NCBI GenBank assembly: GCA_002011035.2
Contig: MTLY02000003.1
Coordinates: forward strand, 613,194-677,193
Direction: 5' to 3'
Source of the DNA: Candidatus Hecatella orcuttiae
GTDB taxonomy: Archaea; Thermoproteota; Bathyarchaeia; Hecatellales; Hecatellaceae
Length of the DNA stretch: 64,000 nt
Positions 46,233-55,647 of the stretch are shown here, piece by piece (position 1 is the first letter of the stretch; each line of letters begins with the position of its first letter). The position numbers and the translations under genes were made by a program. The notes beneath the pieces are model-generated. The model searched no databases. It saw nothing but the letters and a program-made list of their open reading frames with translations, and was not told the origin of the DNA.

Positions 46233-46860
46233 CTTCTTCCGCCCGCTTTTTCGCCTCCCCGAGCCTCCGTCTTCTCAGCAGCTGTTTGACGGTTTTGTCT
46301 CTGATGATCCTGTAGAGCAAGCGGCGTTTGGAGTCCTCCCCTAAACTCATGCCTTTCAGCCGGGTTCTCACATGGTTTTGAAGTTTAACCTGCAAGAGGT
46401 CTTCCGGGGTTATAGTCTCTTCCACTCTTTTACGGAGAATCCTAGCCATGGCAGGGCTTTTCCCCCGAGTGGACACGGCTATCCTGAAGTCCCCCACCCT
46501 AGCCACCGCCGGGGTGATGAAATCGCTCACCGAAGGATTGTCCACCGCGCAGACGAGAACCCCGAGCTTTTTCGCCTCCCCCACCACAGCCTCGTTGAGG
46601 CAGCGGTCATCGCAGGCAGCGAACACAACGCTGGACTGAGCCATCACCCTGCGGAGTTTGGGGAGATTCTTTTCCACATCAAGCTCTACCAGTTTGACTC
46701 GCCCAGTTTCCCCCATTTTTTTAAGGCGGGGAGTGAAGTCTCTGCTGGCTATCACGACCTTCGCCCTTTCTTCCAGAGAATTTTCAGCCTTCCTTTCGCC
46801 GACTTTCCCGCCGCCTACTATGAGGACAGTTTTCCCGTCCAGCTTCAAGTCGATGAGCAC
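46210..46860 (-). CDS. Precorrin-2 dehydrogenase (siroheme synthase N-domain type)
   Basis: The 216-residue protein has a Rossmann motif (VLIVGGGKVGERKAENSL), the conserved AVDNPSVSDFITPAVARVGDF and VSTRGKSPAMA. These are signatures of the CysG-N/Met8p/SirC family that oxidises precorrin-2 to sirohydrochlorin. With cobA/sirA at 54892 it supplies siroheme for the ahb genes. Whether it also does chelation, as Met8p does, is unknown. GTG 46860 is the start. Confidence 0.9.
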   Translation of the reverse strand: MLIDLKLDGKTVLIVGGGKVGERKAENSLEERAKVVIASRDFTPRLKKMGETGRVKLVELDVEKNLPKLRRVMAQSSVVFAACDDRCLNEAVVGEAKKLGVLVCAVDNPSVSDFITPAVARVGDFRIAVSTRGKSPAMARILRKRVEETITPEDLLQVKLQNHVRTRLKGMSLGEDSKRRLLYRIIRDKTVKQLLRRRRLGEAKKRAEEVIKTLRP

Positions 46861-46903
46861 TTTCCCTTCCTCCCGCAGTTCAAAGCCTAGGATTCACTCA
46901 GCC

Positions 46904-48157
46904 TTAGTGGACGCCATCGTAGAGGCAGGAGGGGTCTTCAGCCTGCAAGTCGCCGTATTTCACGTAGGCCCTCACCCGGCAGCCTCCTCCGCAAAGCTCT
47001 TTGTAGGGGCATAGCCCGCATTTCCCCTTCAGGTTTTTTGTTTTACTTCGGAAGGCTGAAAGAACAGGGCTGTCGCTCTCATTCCAAAGCTGGCTGAAGC
47101 TTTTTTCCTTTACGTTTCCGATCCTCAACTCTCTCAGCTGGGCGAATTGGCAGGGATAGACGTCTCCCACAGCGTCCACGTTGGCAACTCTGTCCCCCGC
47201 GCTGCACGCGTCTCCCATAAACTGGAGAAGCCTAACGGCGCCTTCGTACTCCGGCGAGTTCTCCTCCCTCATTCTATTCAGCAAGTAGACAGCGTCTTGA
47301 GGGGCGTCCACCGACAGGATTTCCATGCGGCTGGGGCCAAGTTCCTTCGCTTTCCTGTATAAGACATCTAAAACCCAAGCTGTTTGGCTGCGTTCCAGTT
47401 CTCTGCGGGTGAAGTTCACCTTACCTCTGCCGCTGGGAACAAGCCAGTAGAGGCAGAACCTAGGCACCTCCAACCGAGCGGAGAGGTCGATGAGGGAGGG
47501 GAGTTCATGAAAATTAAACTGGGTAACGGTAACTCTCACCCCACACTTCAATCCCACCCTGATGCAGTTTCTCAGGGCTTGCACAGCCTTCTGGAAGCTT
47601 CCCGGCTGCCCCCTCATGGCGTCGTGGGTCTTCTCGCTCGCGCCGTCCAAGGAAATTCCAACATACTCGATTCCTAGGCTCTTTATTCTCTCCGCCGCCT
47701 TCTCCGTTATGAGGGTGCCGTTGGTGCTCAGCGCTGTCTTCAAGCCCCTCCGCCGGGCGTAGCTGGCGATTTCCCAGAAGTCCTCCCTAACCAAGGGTTC
47801 CCCTCCGCTGAACATGAGGAGAGGGACTGGAATCTGGGAAAGGTCATCTATGAAAGCTTTAGCCTCATCCAGCGACAACTCCCCCTGCCTCCGCGCCGAG
47901 GGCCCTGCGCTGAGGTAGCAGTGGCTGCAGGAGAGGTTGCATTCATTCGTCATGTTCCAGAAAACGAGAGGTCGCCGGGTTTCGGTGAAGGCCAGAAACT
48001 TGCTCGGCTGCAGGTGAGGCGGCTGTGTGCGATGCTTGATAACCTCGCTTACCACACCCTTTCCGTGCAGAAGCTCGGTGAAACGAATCAAGGCCTTCTC
48101 CTTCTTTCCTTTTTTTTCAGATGTTCTCCGTTTAGGCCTCCTCTTGTAGGTTTCCAT
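46904..48157 (-). CDS. ahbC: AhbC-like radical SAM enzyme (12,18-didecarboxysiroheme deacetylase)
   Basis: The 417-residue protein has the radical SAM motif CNLSCSHC (Cys 73, 77, 80) and a SPASM-type C-terminus with CGLCPYKELCGGGCRVRAY. The N-terminal RRPLVFWNMTNECNLSC resembles AhbC. It should remove acetate chains from didecarboxysiroheme to give Fe-coproporphyrin III. Assignment as AhbC rather than AhbD rests on this motif and on the other gene (49170) fitting AhbD better. An unusual basic N-terminal ~20 residues precedes the domain. Confidence 0.8.
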   Translation of the reverse strand: METYKRRPKRRTSEKKGKKEKALIRFTELLHGKGVVSEVIKHRTQPPHLQPSKFLAFTETRRPLVFWNMTNECNLSCSHCYLSAGPSARRQGELSLDEAKAFIDDLSQIPVPLLMFSGGEPLVREDFWEIASYARRRGLKTALSTNGTLITEKAAERIKSLGIEYVGISLDGASEKTHDAMRGQPGSFQKAVQALRNCIRVGLKCGVRVTVTQFNFHELPSLIDLSARLEVPRFCLYWLVPSGRGKVNFTRRELERSQTAWVLDVLYRKAKELGPSRMEILSVDAPQDAVYLLNRMREENSPEYEGAVRLLQFMGDACSAGDRVANVDAVGDVYPCQFAQLRELRIGNVKEKSFSQLWNESDSPVLSAFRSKTKNLKGKCGLCPYKELCGGGCRVRAYVKYGDLQAEDPSCLYDGVH

Positions 48158-48172
48158 TCAGCCAGCCGATAG

Positions 48173-48205
48173 CTAATATAGGAGTCGTTTTTCCTCCTAT
48201 TAAAG
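48173..48205. promoter_or_regulatory. Symmetric divergent promoter between ahbC and ahbA
   Basis: ATAGGAG (48178-48184) and CTCCTAT (48194-48200) form an inverted repeat centred 32 bases from the ahbC start and 30 bases from the ahbA start. Each arm contains a TATA-like element for one direction: CTAATATAGG for ahbA and TTTAATAGG on the reverse strand for ahbC. One factor could control both genes. Confidence 0.45.
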
Positions 48206-48218
48206 GAGAACCCTACGC

Positions 48219-48689
48219 ATGGTCACCCTCGACAAGACCGACAGGAAACTGCTTCAACTGGTGCAAGACGATTTTCCCTTGGTGGAGAAGCCTTGGGCTG
48301 AGGTTGCAGCCAAACTCGGTGTGGGAGAAGAGGAAGCGATCCGCCGTGTAAAACGCCTCCTTAGAGAGGGGGTGATATCTAGGATCGGTCCTATCATCGA
48401 CGCGAGGAAGGTGGGTTTGAAAGCTTCGACGCTAGTCGCTGTGAAGGTGGCTGAGGGTGAAGTTGAAAGAGTAGCTCGGATAATCAACGGCTTCAAGGAA
48501 GTTTCTCACAACTATGAAAGGGACAACGCCTACAACCTGTGGTTCACCGTGACAGCCCGTGATGAGGAGGAGCTGGAAAAGGTTCTTAAAAAGATAAAGA
48601 GGAAAACAGGGATTAGAGAAGATGATTTCCTAGAACTCCGCTCCCAACGTGTCTTCAAAATAGGTTTGAAGTTCAACTTCACGGAATAA
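48219..48689 (+). CDS. ahbA: Siroheme decarboxylase subunit AhbA (Lrp/AsnC-like)
   Basis: The 156-residue protein looks like an Lrp/AsnC regulator: DKTDRKLLQLVQDDFPLVE, an HTH region, then an RAM-like domain. HNYERDNAYNLWFTV is the signature of the AhbA half of the heterodimeric siroheme decarboxylase. The enzyme converts siroheme to 12,18-didecarboxysiroheme. It lies 20 bases before ahbB in the same direction and diverges from ahbC. Confidence 0.87.
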   Translation: MVTLDKTDRKLLQLVQDDFPLVEKPWAEVAAKLGVGEEEAIRRVKRLLREGVISRIGPIIDARKVGLKASTLVAVKVAEGEVERVARIINGFKEVSHNYERDNAYNLWFTVTARDEEELEKVLKKIKRKTGIREDDFLELRSQRVFKIGLKFNFTE

Positions 48690-48709
48690 GCCGATCTCGG
48701 GATGAAAAT

Positions 48710-49177
48710 ATGGACAGCATAGACCGGGAGATACTGTATCTGCTTCAAGAAGGTTTACCTCTATCCAGTGAACCCTTCGCCCTCATAGCCGAGAAACTGG
48801 GAATAACCCCCGGAGAAATCCTATCCCGGCTGAAGCTTCTGCGGGAAGAAGGTGTCATCCGAAGGTTCGGAGCTTCCCTCAGGCCGCCGAAGGTGGGAAT
48901 ATTGGCTAATGCCATGGTCGCTTGGAAGGTGCCCTCCGGCCGTGTGGAAGCCGTGGGAACGGCTCTCTCCCGCTTCCCAGAAGTAACCCACTGTTACGAA
49001 CGCCGGACGGTGCCGGGAAAATGGGACTACAACCTCTACACAGTTGTCCACGGCCCCAACCAAGAGACGGTGCGAAGACTGGTAGCCCGCATGGCGAAGA
49101 AGACGGGGATAAAAGACTTCATCATCCTCTTCAGCACAAAAGAGTTCAAGAGGGCGAGTGCGGGGAGGATCACCTGA
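48710..49177 (+). CDS. ahbB: Siroheme decarboxylase subunit AhbB (Lrp/AsnC-like)
   Basis: The 155-residue partner has DSIDREILYLLQEGLPLSSEP and the AhbB signature HCYERRTVPGKWDYNLYTVVHG in two segments around residues 88-108. The histidine and aromatic residues are those used by the family for substrate binding. It overlaps the convergent ahbD gene by eight bases. Confidence 0.87.
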   Translation: MDSIDREILYLLQEGLPLSSEPFALIAEKLGITPGEILSRLKLLREEGVIRRFGASLRPPKVGILANAMVAWKVPSGRVEAVGTALSRFPEVTHCYERRTVPGKWDYNLYTVVHGPNQETVRRLVARMAKKTGIKDFIILFSTKEFKRASAGRIT

Positions 49178-50249
49178 ATTTTTTCGGCTGGTAGACGCAC
49201 CAAGGCTCCTCGGCCAAGTAGTCTCCCTCCAGCCCTGTGGGCGCTCTCAAGCCTCCGCAGACGTCGGTGAAGTCGCGGGTTAACCCATAGGCGCGAGCCC
49301 GGCATCCCCCGCAGATGTCCCTGTAGTCGCAGACGCCGCATTTTCCCTTCAAATTGTCGAAGTTTCGAAGTTTCTTGAAGACCTCGGAGTGAAACCATAT
49401 GTCCTTAAAGCTTTCTCTCCTCACGTTGCCGGCTTCCACAGGCAGGTAGGGGCAGGGAGTGACTTCCCCCGTGGGGTAGATTCGGCAGTACCAGAGCCCG
49501 GCGATGCAGCCGCGCCCCCACCTCTTCAGCTCCAAGCCTTCCTGTTTGGCTATGCGCATAAACTGCGGCGCGCAGGTGGGTTTCACCTCAAAACTGTAGC
49601 CGCCTTTCTTCCCCAGGAGCTTCCTTATCATTTTCTCATACTCAACCGGCGAAAGGTCTTCCAGCTCTCTTCCCCTGCCCGTGGGGACGAGGAAGAAAAG
49701 ATGGAAGTCGCTGGCTCCCAGCTCTTGGGCCAGGTTTAAAATGTCTTCGATTTCCCCGTAGTTATCCTTGGTGACGGTGGTATTAACCTGCAGGTCGATT
49801 CCATGGCGGAGGCTGGCCTTTATCCCCCTGACAGCTGCCTCCCAAGAGCCTCGGAGGCCTCGGAACCTGTCATGCTTCTCAGGGTTTGCTGAGTCCAGGC
49901 TGACGGCTATCTTGGATATTCCTGCCTTCCTCAGCTTTTCCGCGATGATGTCGGTTATGAGAGTGCCGTTGGTGCCCATGACAACCTTTAGGCCCTTTTC
50001 CGTCCCCCAGCGGGCAAGCTGGAAGATGTCATCCCTCATCAAAGGCTCTCCGCCGCTGAGGATGAGGATGGGTTTGCCTACTTCAGCGATCTGCTCAATC
50101 AGCCTCCGTCCTTCCTCGGTGGTTAAGGCTCTGTCGTCCACCCGCTGCTGGGCGTCAATGTAGCAGTGGGCGCATCTCAGGTTGCATTTGAAGGTGGTGT
50201 TCCAAGATATGAGGCGGGGTGTGAAGTTGTAGACCATGGCTGAGAGCAT
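49170..50249 (-). CDS. ahbD: AhbD-like heme b synthase (radical SAM)
   Basis: The 359-residue protein has the radical SAM motif CNLRCAHC (Cys 22, 26, 29) after PRLISWNTTFK, FEVKPTCAPQFMRIA, and a C-terminal CGVCDYRDICGGCRARAY with EEPWCVYQP. These are AhbD features. It should decarboxylate the propionates of Fe-coproporphyrin III to vinyls, giving heme b. An ATG at 50237 (MVYNFTPRL) is an alternative start; a TTTTAAAG element near 50260 suits that leaderless option. Confidence 0.85.
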   Translation of the reverse strand: MLSAMVYNFTPRLISWNTTFKCNLRCAHCYIDAQQRVDDRALTTEEGRRLIEQIAEVGKPILILSGGEPLMRDDIFQLARWGTEKGLKVVMGTNGTLITDIIAEKLRKAGISKIAVSLDSANPEKHDRFRGLRGSWEAAVRGIKASLRHGIDLQVNTTVTKDNYGEIEDILNLAQELGASDFHLFFLVPTGRGRELEDLSPVEYEKMIRKLLGKKGGYSFEVKPTCAPQFMRIAKQEGLELKRWGRGCIAGLWYCRIYPTGEVTPCPYLPVEAGNVRRESFKDIWFHSEVFKKLRNFDNLKGKCGVCDYRDICGGCRARAYGLTRDFTDVCGGLRAPTGLEGDYLAEEPWCVYQPKKFR

Positions 50250-50441
50250 CCTTGAAAGTTTTAAAGCCTCTGAAGGTATGCCTTCCTTTAGCTTGTTTTT
50301 TTGGGTAACATGTAAAAAAGTTTTTGAGTAATAAGGCTTTTTCTACAGCTGATTTTTTGGAGAAAACTTATTAGAGAAACCGCCCATCTAAGTATCGCCG
50401 CAGCATTAAGGAAATCTTCTGTTAAGGATGGGTTCGGGGTT

Positions 50442-51764
50442 TTGAGGATCCTCAACCTCAAGGCTACATACAAGAGAGCGTCCATACCTTTGCTTGAGAA
50501 ACTCACTTTCCAAGATCCTCAAAAAGCCATAAAGAAAATACGGGATATCGAAAACGTGGCCGAAGCTGTAATCCTCCAAACCTGCAACCGGGTGGAGATC
50601 TTCACCGCAGCCCAAAACCCTGAAGCCGGAGAAGCCGTCGGCGAGTATTGGAGGAAAGAAGTCAACGTCGAGAAAGAGAAATTTTACAGCCTCATCGAAG
50701 CAGCTTATGACACTGAGGCTATAACCCACCTTTTCCGGCTGGCTTCAGGCCTTGAGTCCATGGTAATCGGGGAAGCTCAGATCCTCGGCCAGGTTAAAAA
50801 AGCCCTCCAAGAAGCGAAGAGAAACGACACCGTAGGCCCTCTGCTCGAAAAAGTTTTCACCAAGGCGATCAAGACGGGGGGTCGAGTTCGCCTTGAAACC
50901 AGCATAGGCCGAGGTGCTGTTTCCATAGGTTCGGTGGCCGTGAATTTAGCAGAAGAAGTTCTCAACGGCTTGGAAGGAAAGAGGTTTCTCATCCTAGGAG
51001 CTGGGGAAACCGGCACATTGGTGGGGAAAGCTCTCGCAGCCAGACGGCAGGCCGCGGTCATCGTGGCCAACCGAAGTTATCCCCGCGCCGTCAGATTGGC
51101 TCGGATGCTGGGCGGTCGAGCTGTGTCCTTCAGTCAGCTGGGGAAATTTCTGGCTGAAGCCGACGTGGTGGTGGTCGCCACCTCAGCGCCCCACCCAGTG
51201 TTAAGGCTGTCAGCAGTGGAGGAAGCTCTCAGGAGGAGAAGTAAGGCGGAGAACCCCCTGCTCATCATCGATCTTTCCCAGCCTAGGAACGTGGACGCCG
51301 AGATAGCCCGCCTTCCGGGGGTTCAACTCCACAACATCGATGACCTCCAAAAACTTGGGGAGGTAAATCTTAAAATGCGCGCCGCAGAGGTGGAAAAGGC
51401 TGAAAGGATTGTTGAGAGGGAGGTTAAAAATTTGGAGTCAGCTTTGAGGCGGGAAACCGTGGAGCCGGTGATCTCAGCCCTCTACAGCAAGGCTGAGGAA
51501 ATTCGGAGAAAAGAAGTGGAAAGAGCTCTCAGGATGCTGGGTGGAGGAGATGGGCGCTGGCGGAGGTTTCTCGAGGACCTGTCCCGTGAACTTGTTGAGC
51601 GGATTTTTCACTATCCTGTTCAAGCCTTGAGGAAGGCTGCTGAAAAAGACCAAGCTGCCTTCATCTCGGCGGTTCAGGAGCTCTTCAACCTAAAAGCCGG
51701 AGGGGAAACCCGTGGTCTTCCCAACGCTTCGCATGAGAAGGTTGCGAAGGACATCGAAGCTTAG
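50442..51764 (+). CDS. hemA: Glutamyl-tRNA reductase
   Basis: The 440-residue protein has the catalytic cysteine in QTCNRVE (Cys48), LASGLESMVIGEAQILGQ and an NADPH-binding FLILGAGETGTLVGKAL. It is the first committed enzyme of tetrapyrrole synthesis from glutamyl-tRNA. It starts at TTG 50442 and heads a compact operon. hemB starts inside it, 53 bases before its end. Confidence 0.96.
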   Translation: MRILNLKATYKRASIPLLEKLTFQDPQKAIKKIRDIENVAEAVILQTCNRVEIFTAAQNPEAGEAVGEYWRKEVNVEKEKFYSLIEAAYDTEAITHLFRLASGLESMVIGEAQILGQVKKALQEAKRNDTVGPLLEKVFTKAIKTGGRVRLETSIGRGAVSIGSVAVNLAEEVLNGLEGKRFLILGAGETGTLVGKALAARRQAAVIVANRSYPRAVRLARMLGGRAVSFSQLGKFLAEADVVVVATSAPHPVLRLSAVEEALRRRSKAENPLLIIDLSQPRNVDAEIARLPGVQLHNIDDLQKLGEVNLKMRAAEVEKAERIVEREVKNLESALRRETVEPVISALYSKAEEIRRKEVERALRMLGGGDGRWRRFLEDLSRELVERIFHYPVQALRKAAEKDQAAFISAVQELFNLKAGGETRGLPNASHEKVAKDIEA

Positions 51765-52689
51765 GCAGCTGGTAAGGGAGACGGTTCTGACTCCCAGCGA
51801 CCTAGTTTATCCCCTCTTCGTGGAAGAAGGCCTTGAGAAGGCTAGGCCCATCGAAAGTATGCCCGGCCAGTTTCAACTCCCCCTCAACAGGGTGGCGGAG
51901 GAAGCGGAGGAAGTTGCCTCCCTCGGAATCCCCGCCCTCATCCTCTTCGGAATCCCCAAAACCAAGGACGACTGGGGCTCCTCAGCCTACAGCCCCCAAG
52001 GCATCGTCCAGCAGGCGATAGGCGAGATAAAGAGGGCGATGGGCGACAGGCTTGTGGTGGTGACGGATGTCTGCCTCTGCCAGTACACAAGCCACGGGCA
52101 CTGCGGCATCCTCCAAGGGCAGGAGATGGTCAACGACGCCACCTTGGAGGTTTTGGAAAAAGTCGCCCTCAGCCACGCTCGCGCAGGAGCCGACGTGGTG
52201 GCTCCCTCAGCTATGGTGGACGGTCAAGTTCAAGCTATCCGAAAGGCCTTAGACCGGGAGGGCTTCGAAAACGTGGCCATCATGGCCTACTCCGCCAAGC
52301 AGGCGTCCAGCTTCTACGGCCCCTTTAGGGAAGCCGCCTACTCGGCTCCAGCTTTCGGTGACAGGAGAAGTTACCAGATGGACTACGCCAACTCCGACGA
52401 AGCCTTGAGGGAGGTGGAGCTGGACGTAAAGGAGGGAGCGGACATCGTCATGGTGAAGCCGGCTCTCCCTTGCTTAGATCTCATCCACCGGGTGAAGACC
52501 GCGTTCCGAATGCCCACCGCCGCCTACAGCGTCAGCGGAGAATACTCGATGATCAAGGCGGCGGCTGCGAGAGGCTGGGTGCATGAGAAGGCGGCGGTGC
52601 TTGAGGTTTTAACCGCCATCAAGAGAGCTGGAGCCGACATCATCCTCACCTACCACGCCAAGGAAGCGGCTGGGTGGCTGAAAGAATGA
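51712..52689 (+). CDS. hemB: Delta-aminolevulinic acid dehydratase
   Basis: The 325-residue protein has the zinc-type metal site cysteines in VTDVCLCQYTSHGHCG and the Schiff-base lysines in AYSAKQASSFYGPFR and DIVMVKPALPCLD. It makes porphobilinogen from two ALA. The GTG start at 51712 follows GGAGGGG and lies within the hemA tail. Its stop overlaps the hemL ATG by four bases. Confidence 0.97.
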   Translation: MVFPTLRMRRLRRTSKLRQLVRETVLTPSDLVYPLFVEEGLEKARPIESMPGQFQLPLNRVAEEAEEVASLGIPALILFGIPKTKDDWGSSAYSPQGIVQQAIGEIKRAMGDRLVVVTDVCLCQYTSHGHCGILQGQEMVNDATLEVLEKVALSHARAGADVVAPSAMVDGQVQAIRKALDREGFENVAIMAYSAKQASSFYGPFREAAYSAPAFGDRRSYQMDYANSDEALREVELDVKEGADIVMVKPALPCLDLIHRVKTAFRMPTAAYSVSGEYSMIKAAAARGWVHEKAAVLEVLTAIKRAGADIILTYHAKEAAGWLKE

Positions 52690-53963
52690 AGACGTCCAAA
52701 AGCTTCTACGAGAAAGCTAAGGGCCTCATGCCCGGAGGCGTCAACAGTCCTGTCAGGGCTTTTGAGCCCTACCCCTTCTTCACCGATCACGCTGAGGGGT
52801 CCAGGCTTTTCGATGTGGATGGGAACGCTTACATCGACTACTGCATGGCCTACGGACCCCTTCTGCTGGGACATGCTCCCTCGGAGATTGTGGAAGCCGT
52901 CCGCCGGCAGCTGGGGAAGGGGACGATGTACGGGACTCCCACTGAAGCCGAGGTGGAGCTGGCGGAGCTCCTAGTTGAGGTTGTTCCCTGCGTTGAAATG
53001 GTTAGGGTGGTGAACAGCGGAACCGAAGCCACCATGCACGCCCTCCGGGTTGCCCGAGGCTGCACTGGAAAGGATAAAATTGTGAAGTTTGAGGGCTGCT
53101 ACCACGGCGCCCACGACTACGTCCTCGTCCAAGCCGGCTCCGGGGCTACTGCCTTCGGAGCGCCCACATCCCTAGGGGTTCCGAAGGACTCCGCCAAGAA
53201 CACCTTGGTTGTGCCTTTCAATAACCTAGGCGCGTTGGAAGAGGTTGTGGAGAAAAACCAAGGGGAAATCGCCGCGGTCCTCATGGAGCCGGTGGTGGGG
53301 AACGCGGGGGTCATCCTTCCCAGAAACGGCTACCTTCAAGCGGTCAGAAGGCTGACGGAAAAGAACGGAATCATCCTCATCTTCGACGAGGTGATCACCG
53401 GGTTTAGGCTTGCCTTGGGAGGAGCTCAGGAATACTTCCAGATCACACCCGACATGGTGACCTTGGGGAAGATCATGGGGGGCGGTTTCCCCATGGCCGC
53501 CTTCGGAGGGAAAAAAGAGCTCATGCAGCTTGTCTCCCCGGTGGGGAAAGTCTACCAAGCCGGAACCCTCAGCGGCAACCCCATCTCCGTGGTGGCAGGG
53601 CTTACAATGTTGAATATTCTAAGAGAGAAGAAAACCCTCATCTACAGCCAACTGGAAAGGCAGGGCGACGCCCTCAGAAAAGGACTCTCCGACCTCGCCG
53701 AAGACCGAAAAGTGCCGGTGCAGGTGAACGGTTTGGCCTCCATGTTTCAGGTCTTCTTCACCCCCCAGCCTGTCTTCGACTACAAGGCGGCGCAGAGTTC
53801 GGATAAGGCTAAGTTTCAACGCTACCACAGAAAACTGATGGAGCGGGGAGTGTTCATTCCCCCCTCTCAGTTTGAAACATGTTTCCTCTCCACCGCGCAC
53901 AGCGAGGAGGATGTGGCTGAAACCTTGGAGGCGGCAGACGCGGCTTTTCAATCACTCCGGTAG
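52686..53963 (+). CDS. hemL: Glutamate-1-semialdehyde 2,1-aminomutase
   Basis: The 425-residue PLP protein has GLMPGGVNSPVRAF, VVNSGTEATMHALRVAR, EPVVGNAGVILP and the PLP lysine in TLGKIMGGGFPMAAFGG. It converts glutamate-1-semialdehyde to ALA. The ATG at 52686 overlaps the hemB stop (ATGA); the GTG at 52674 would add four residues and is less likely. hemC follows after nine bases. Confidence 0.96.
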   Translation: MKTSKSFYEKAKGLMPGGVNSPVRAFEPYPFFTDHAEGSRLFDVDGNAYIDYCMAYGPLLLGHAPSEIVEAVRRQLGKGTMYGTPTEAEVELAELLVEVVPCVEMVRVVNSGTEATMHALRVARGCTGKDKIVKFEGCYHGAHDYVLVQAGSGATAFGAPTSLGVPKDSAKNTLVVPFNNLGALEEVVEKNQGEIAAVLMEPVVGNAGVILPRNGYLQAVRRLTEKNGIILIFDEVITGFRLALGGAQEYFQITPDMVTLGKIMGGGFPMAAFGGKKELMQLVSPVGKVYQAGTLSGNPISVVAGLTMLNILREKKTLIYSQLERQGDALRKGLSDLAEDRKVPVQVNGLASMFQVFFTPQPVFDYKAAQSSDKAKFQRYHRKLMERGVFIPPSQFETCFLSTAHSEEDVAETLEAADAAFQSLR

Positions 53964-53972
53964 CGGGTTGCC

Positions 53973-54905
53973 ATGAAACTGATCGTGGGAACTAGGGGAA
54001 GCAAGCTGTCCCTCATCCAAACAGACTCTGTAGTGCAGAAGCTCACCGAGGCTCTCCCAGACTTGAAGGTTGAAACCAAGGTCATCAAGACGACTGGGGA
54101 CAAGTTTTCCCGCAGGCCTCTGCTAGCCATCAAGGAGAAGGGAATCTTCGAAAAAGAAATCGACATGGCCGTCCTCCGGGGTGAAGCTGACTTCGCCGTC
54201 CACAGCCTAAAGGACGTCCCCACCGAGCTGCCTCAAGGGCTGACCCTCGCCGCTGTTCCGGAGAGAGAGTCCCCCTACGATGTTCTTGTTTCCCGGGGAA
54301 ACCTAGGCTTGGAAAACCTACCCCCAGGCGCCGTGGTGGGCACGGGAAGCCCTAGGAGGTCAGCTCAACTCCACGCCCTCAGACCAGACCTCCAGGTGAA
54401 GCCTATCCGAGGCAATGTAGACACAAGGGTTAGAAAGGTGAAACAGGGACTCTTCGATGCGGTCATACTGGCGGAAGCCGGGTTGAGGAGGTTGAGCATG
54501 GGCTCTCTCGCAACCAAACGTCTGCCCCCGGACCGTTTCACCCCAGCGCCAGGGCAGGGCGCCTTGGCAGTGGTTTCAAGAGAAGACGACGGGGAGGTCT
54601 TAAAAATTCTAAGCCGCGTGGACCATTCTCCCTCTAGGGCGGAGGTCCTAGCTGAAAGAGTCTTTGTCAGGGAAATGGGCGGGGGATGTAAGGTTCCCCT
54701 CGGAGCCCTCGCTTGTGTGCAGGGACGTCGACTGCTCCTCCATGCGGCTGTATTTTCGCCTGATGGAAAGATATGCCTTCAGACTTGGGAGGTGGGAAGC
54801 GTGAAGTCGCCTGAAGAAGCCGGGGTGAAACTGGCTCGAAGGATGAGGAGGCAGGGAGCCGGGGAACTCATCCAACATTGGAGGGCCCTCTATGAAAAAA
54901 GGTAA
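53973..54905 (+). CDS. hemC: Porphobilinogen deaminase
   Basis: The 310-residue protein has VGTRGSKLSLIQT, GEADFAVHSLKDVPTELP, GNVDTRVRKV and the dipyrromethane-binding cysteine in GGGCKVPLGA near residue 238. It polymerises four porphobilinogens into hydroxymethylbilane. The end overlaps the start of cobA by 14 bases. Confidence 0.96.
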   Translation: MKLIVGTRGSKLSLIQTDSVVQKLTEALPDLKVETKVIKTTGDKFSRRPLLAIKEKGIFEKEIDMAVLRGEADFAVHSLKDVPTELPQGLTLAAVPERESPYDVLVSRGNLGLENLPPGAVVGTGSPRRSAQLHALRPDLQVKPIRGNVDTRVRKVKQGLFDAVILAEAGLRRLSMGSLATKRLPPDRFTPAPGQGALAVVSREDDGEVLKILSRVDHSPSRAEVLAERVFVREMGGGCKVPLGALACVQGRRLLLHAAVFSPDGKICLQTWEVGSVKSPEEAGVKLARRMRRQGAGELIQHWRALYEKR

Positions 54906-55641
54906 GGTCTTCCTCGTGGGAGCTGGACCCGGGGACCCGGAGCTCCTGACGCTTAAAGCTTTGAAGATCCTGAAAAAGGCAGACGTCGTCGTCTACGACC
55001 GGCTGATCGCCAGAGCGTCCCTTAAATTAGCCCCTAGAAAGGCTAAGAAGATCTACGTTGGCAAGGCTCACGGAAGCCACACCATACCCCAGGAAGCCAT
55101 CCACAAAATCCTAGTGGAGGAAGCCTCTGAGGGGAAAACCGTGGTCAGGCTGAAGGGGGGAGACCCCTTCCTCTTCGGCCGTGGAGGGGAGGAGGCTCAG
55201 GAGCTCCGCAGAGCCAAGATTCCCTTCGAAGTTGTGCCGGGGGTAACCTCAGCCCTAGCCGTGCCGGCCTACGCTGGAATTCCCCTCACCCACCGAAACT
55301 ACGCCTCCTCCGTGGCCATTGTCACCGGCCATGAGGACCCTAGGAAACGGGAAAGCTGGGTGAAATGGGATAAAATAGCCGCCTCCGTTGACACCATCGT
55401 GGTGCTCATGGGAGCCAAGAGGCTGGGTGAAATTGTCAAAAGCCTCCTAGAGGGAGGGCGAAGCCCGCAGACCCCTGTGGTCCTCATCGAGGAAGGCACC
55501 ACAAAACGGCAGAGAAAAACCCTGGGGACACTGGGAGACATCGTGAAGAAGGCCTCCCGGAGAAAGGTTAAGCCCCCCGCCGTCATCGTCGTCGGGGACA
55601 TAGTTCACCTGCACAAGGAGCTTTCTTGGTTTAAGCCGTGA
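54892..55641 (+). CDS. cobA: Uroporphyrinogen-III C-methyltransferase (SUMT)
   Basis: The 249-residue protein has VGAGPGDPELLTLKALKIL, VRLKGGDPFLFGRGGEEA and VPGVTSALAVPAYAGIPLTHR, the standard SUMT signatures. It uses two SAM to make precorrin-2, the branch point to siroheme, alternative heme and cobalamin. It is the single-domain form (also called SirA or UroM), so dehydrogenation needs the separate protein at 46210. Confidence 0.95.
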   Translation: MKKGKVFLVGAGPGDPELLTLKALKILKKADVVVYDRLIARASLKLAPRKAKKIYVGKAHGSHTIPQEAIHKILVEEASEGKTVVRLKGGDPFLFGRGGEEAQELRRAKIPFEVVPGVTSALAVPAYAGIPLTHRNYASSVAIVTGHEDPRKRESWVKWDKIAASVDTIVVLMGAKRLGEIVKSLLEGGRSPQTPVVLIEEGTTKRQRKTLGTLGDIVKKASRRKVKPPAVIVVGDIVHLHKELSWFKP

Positions 55642-55647
55642 ACTCCC

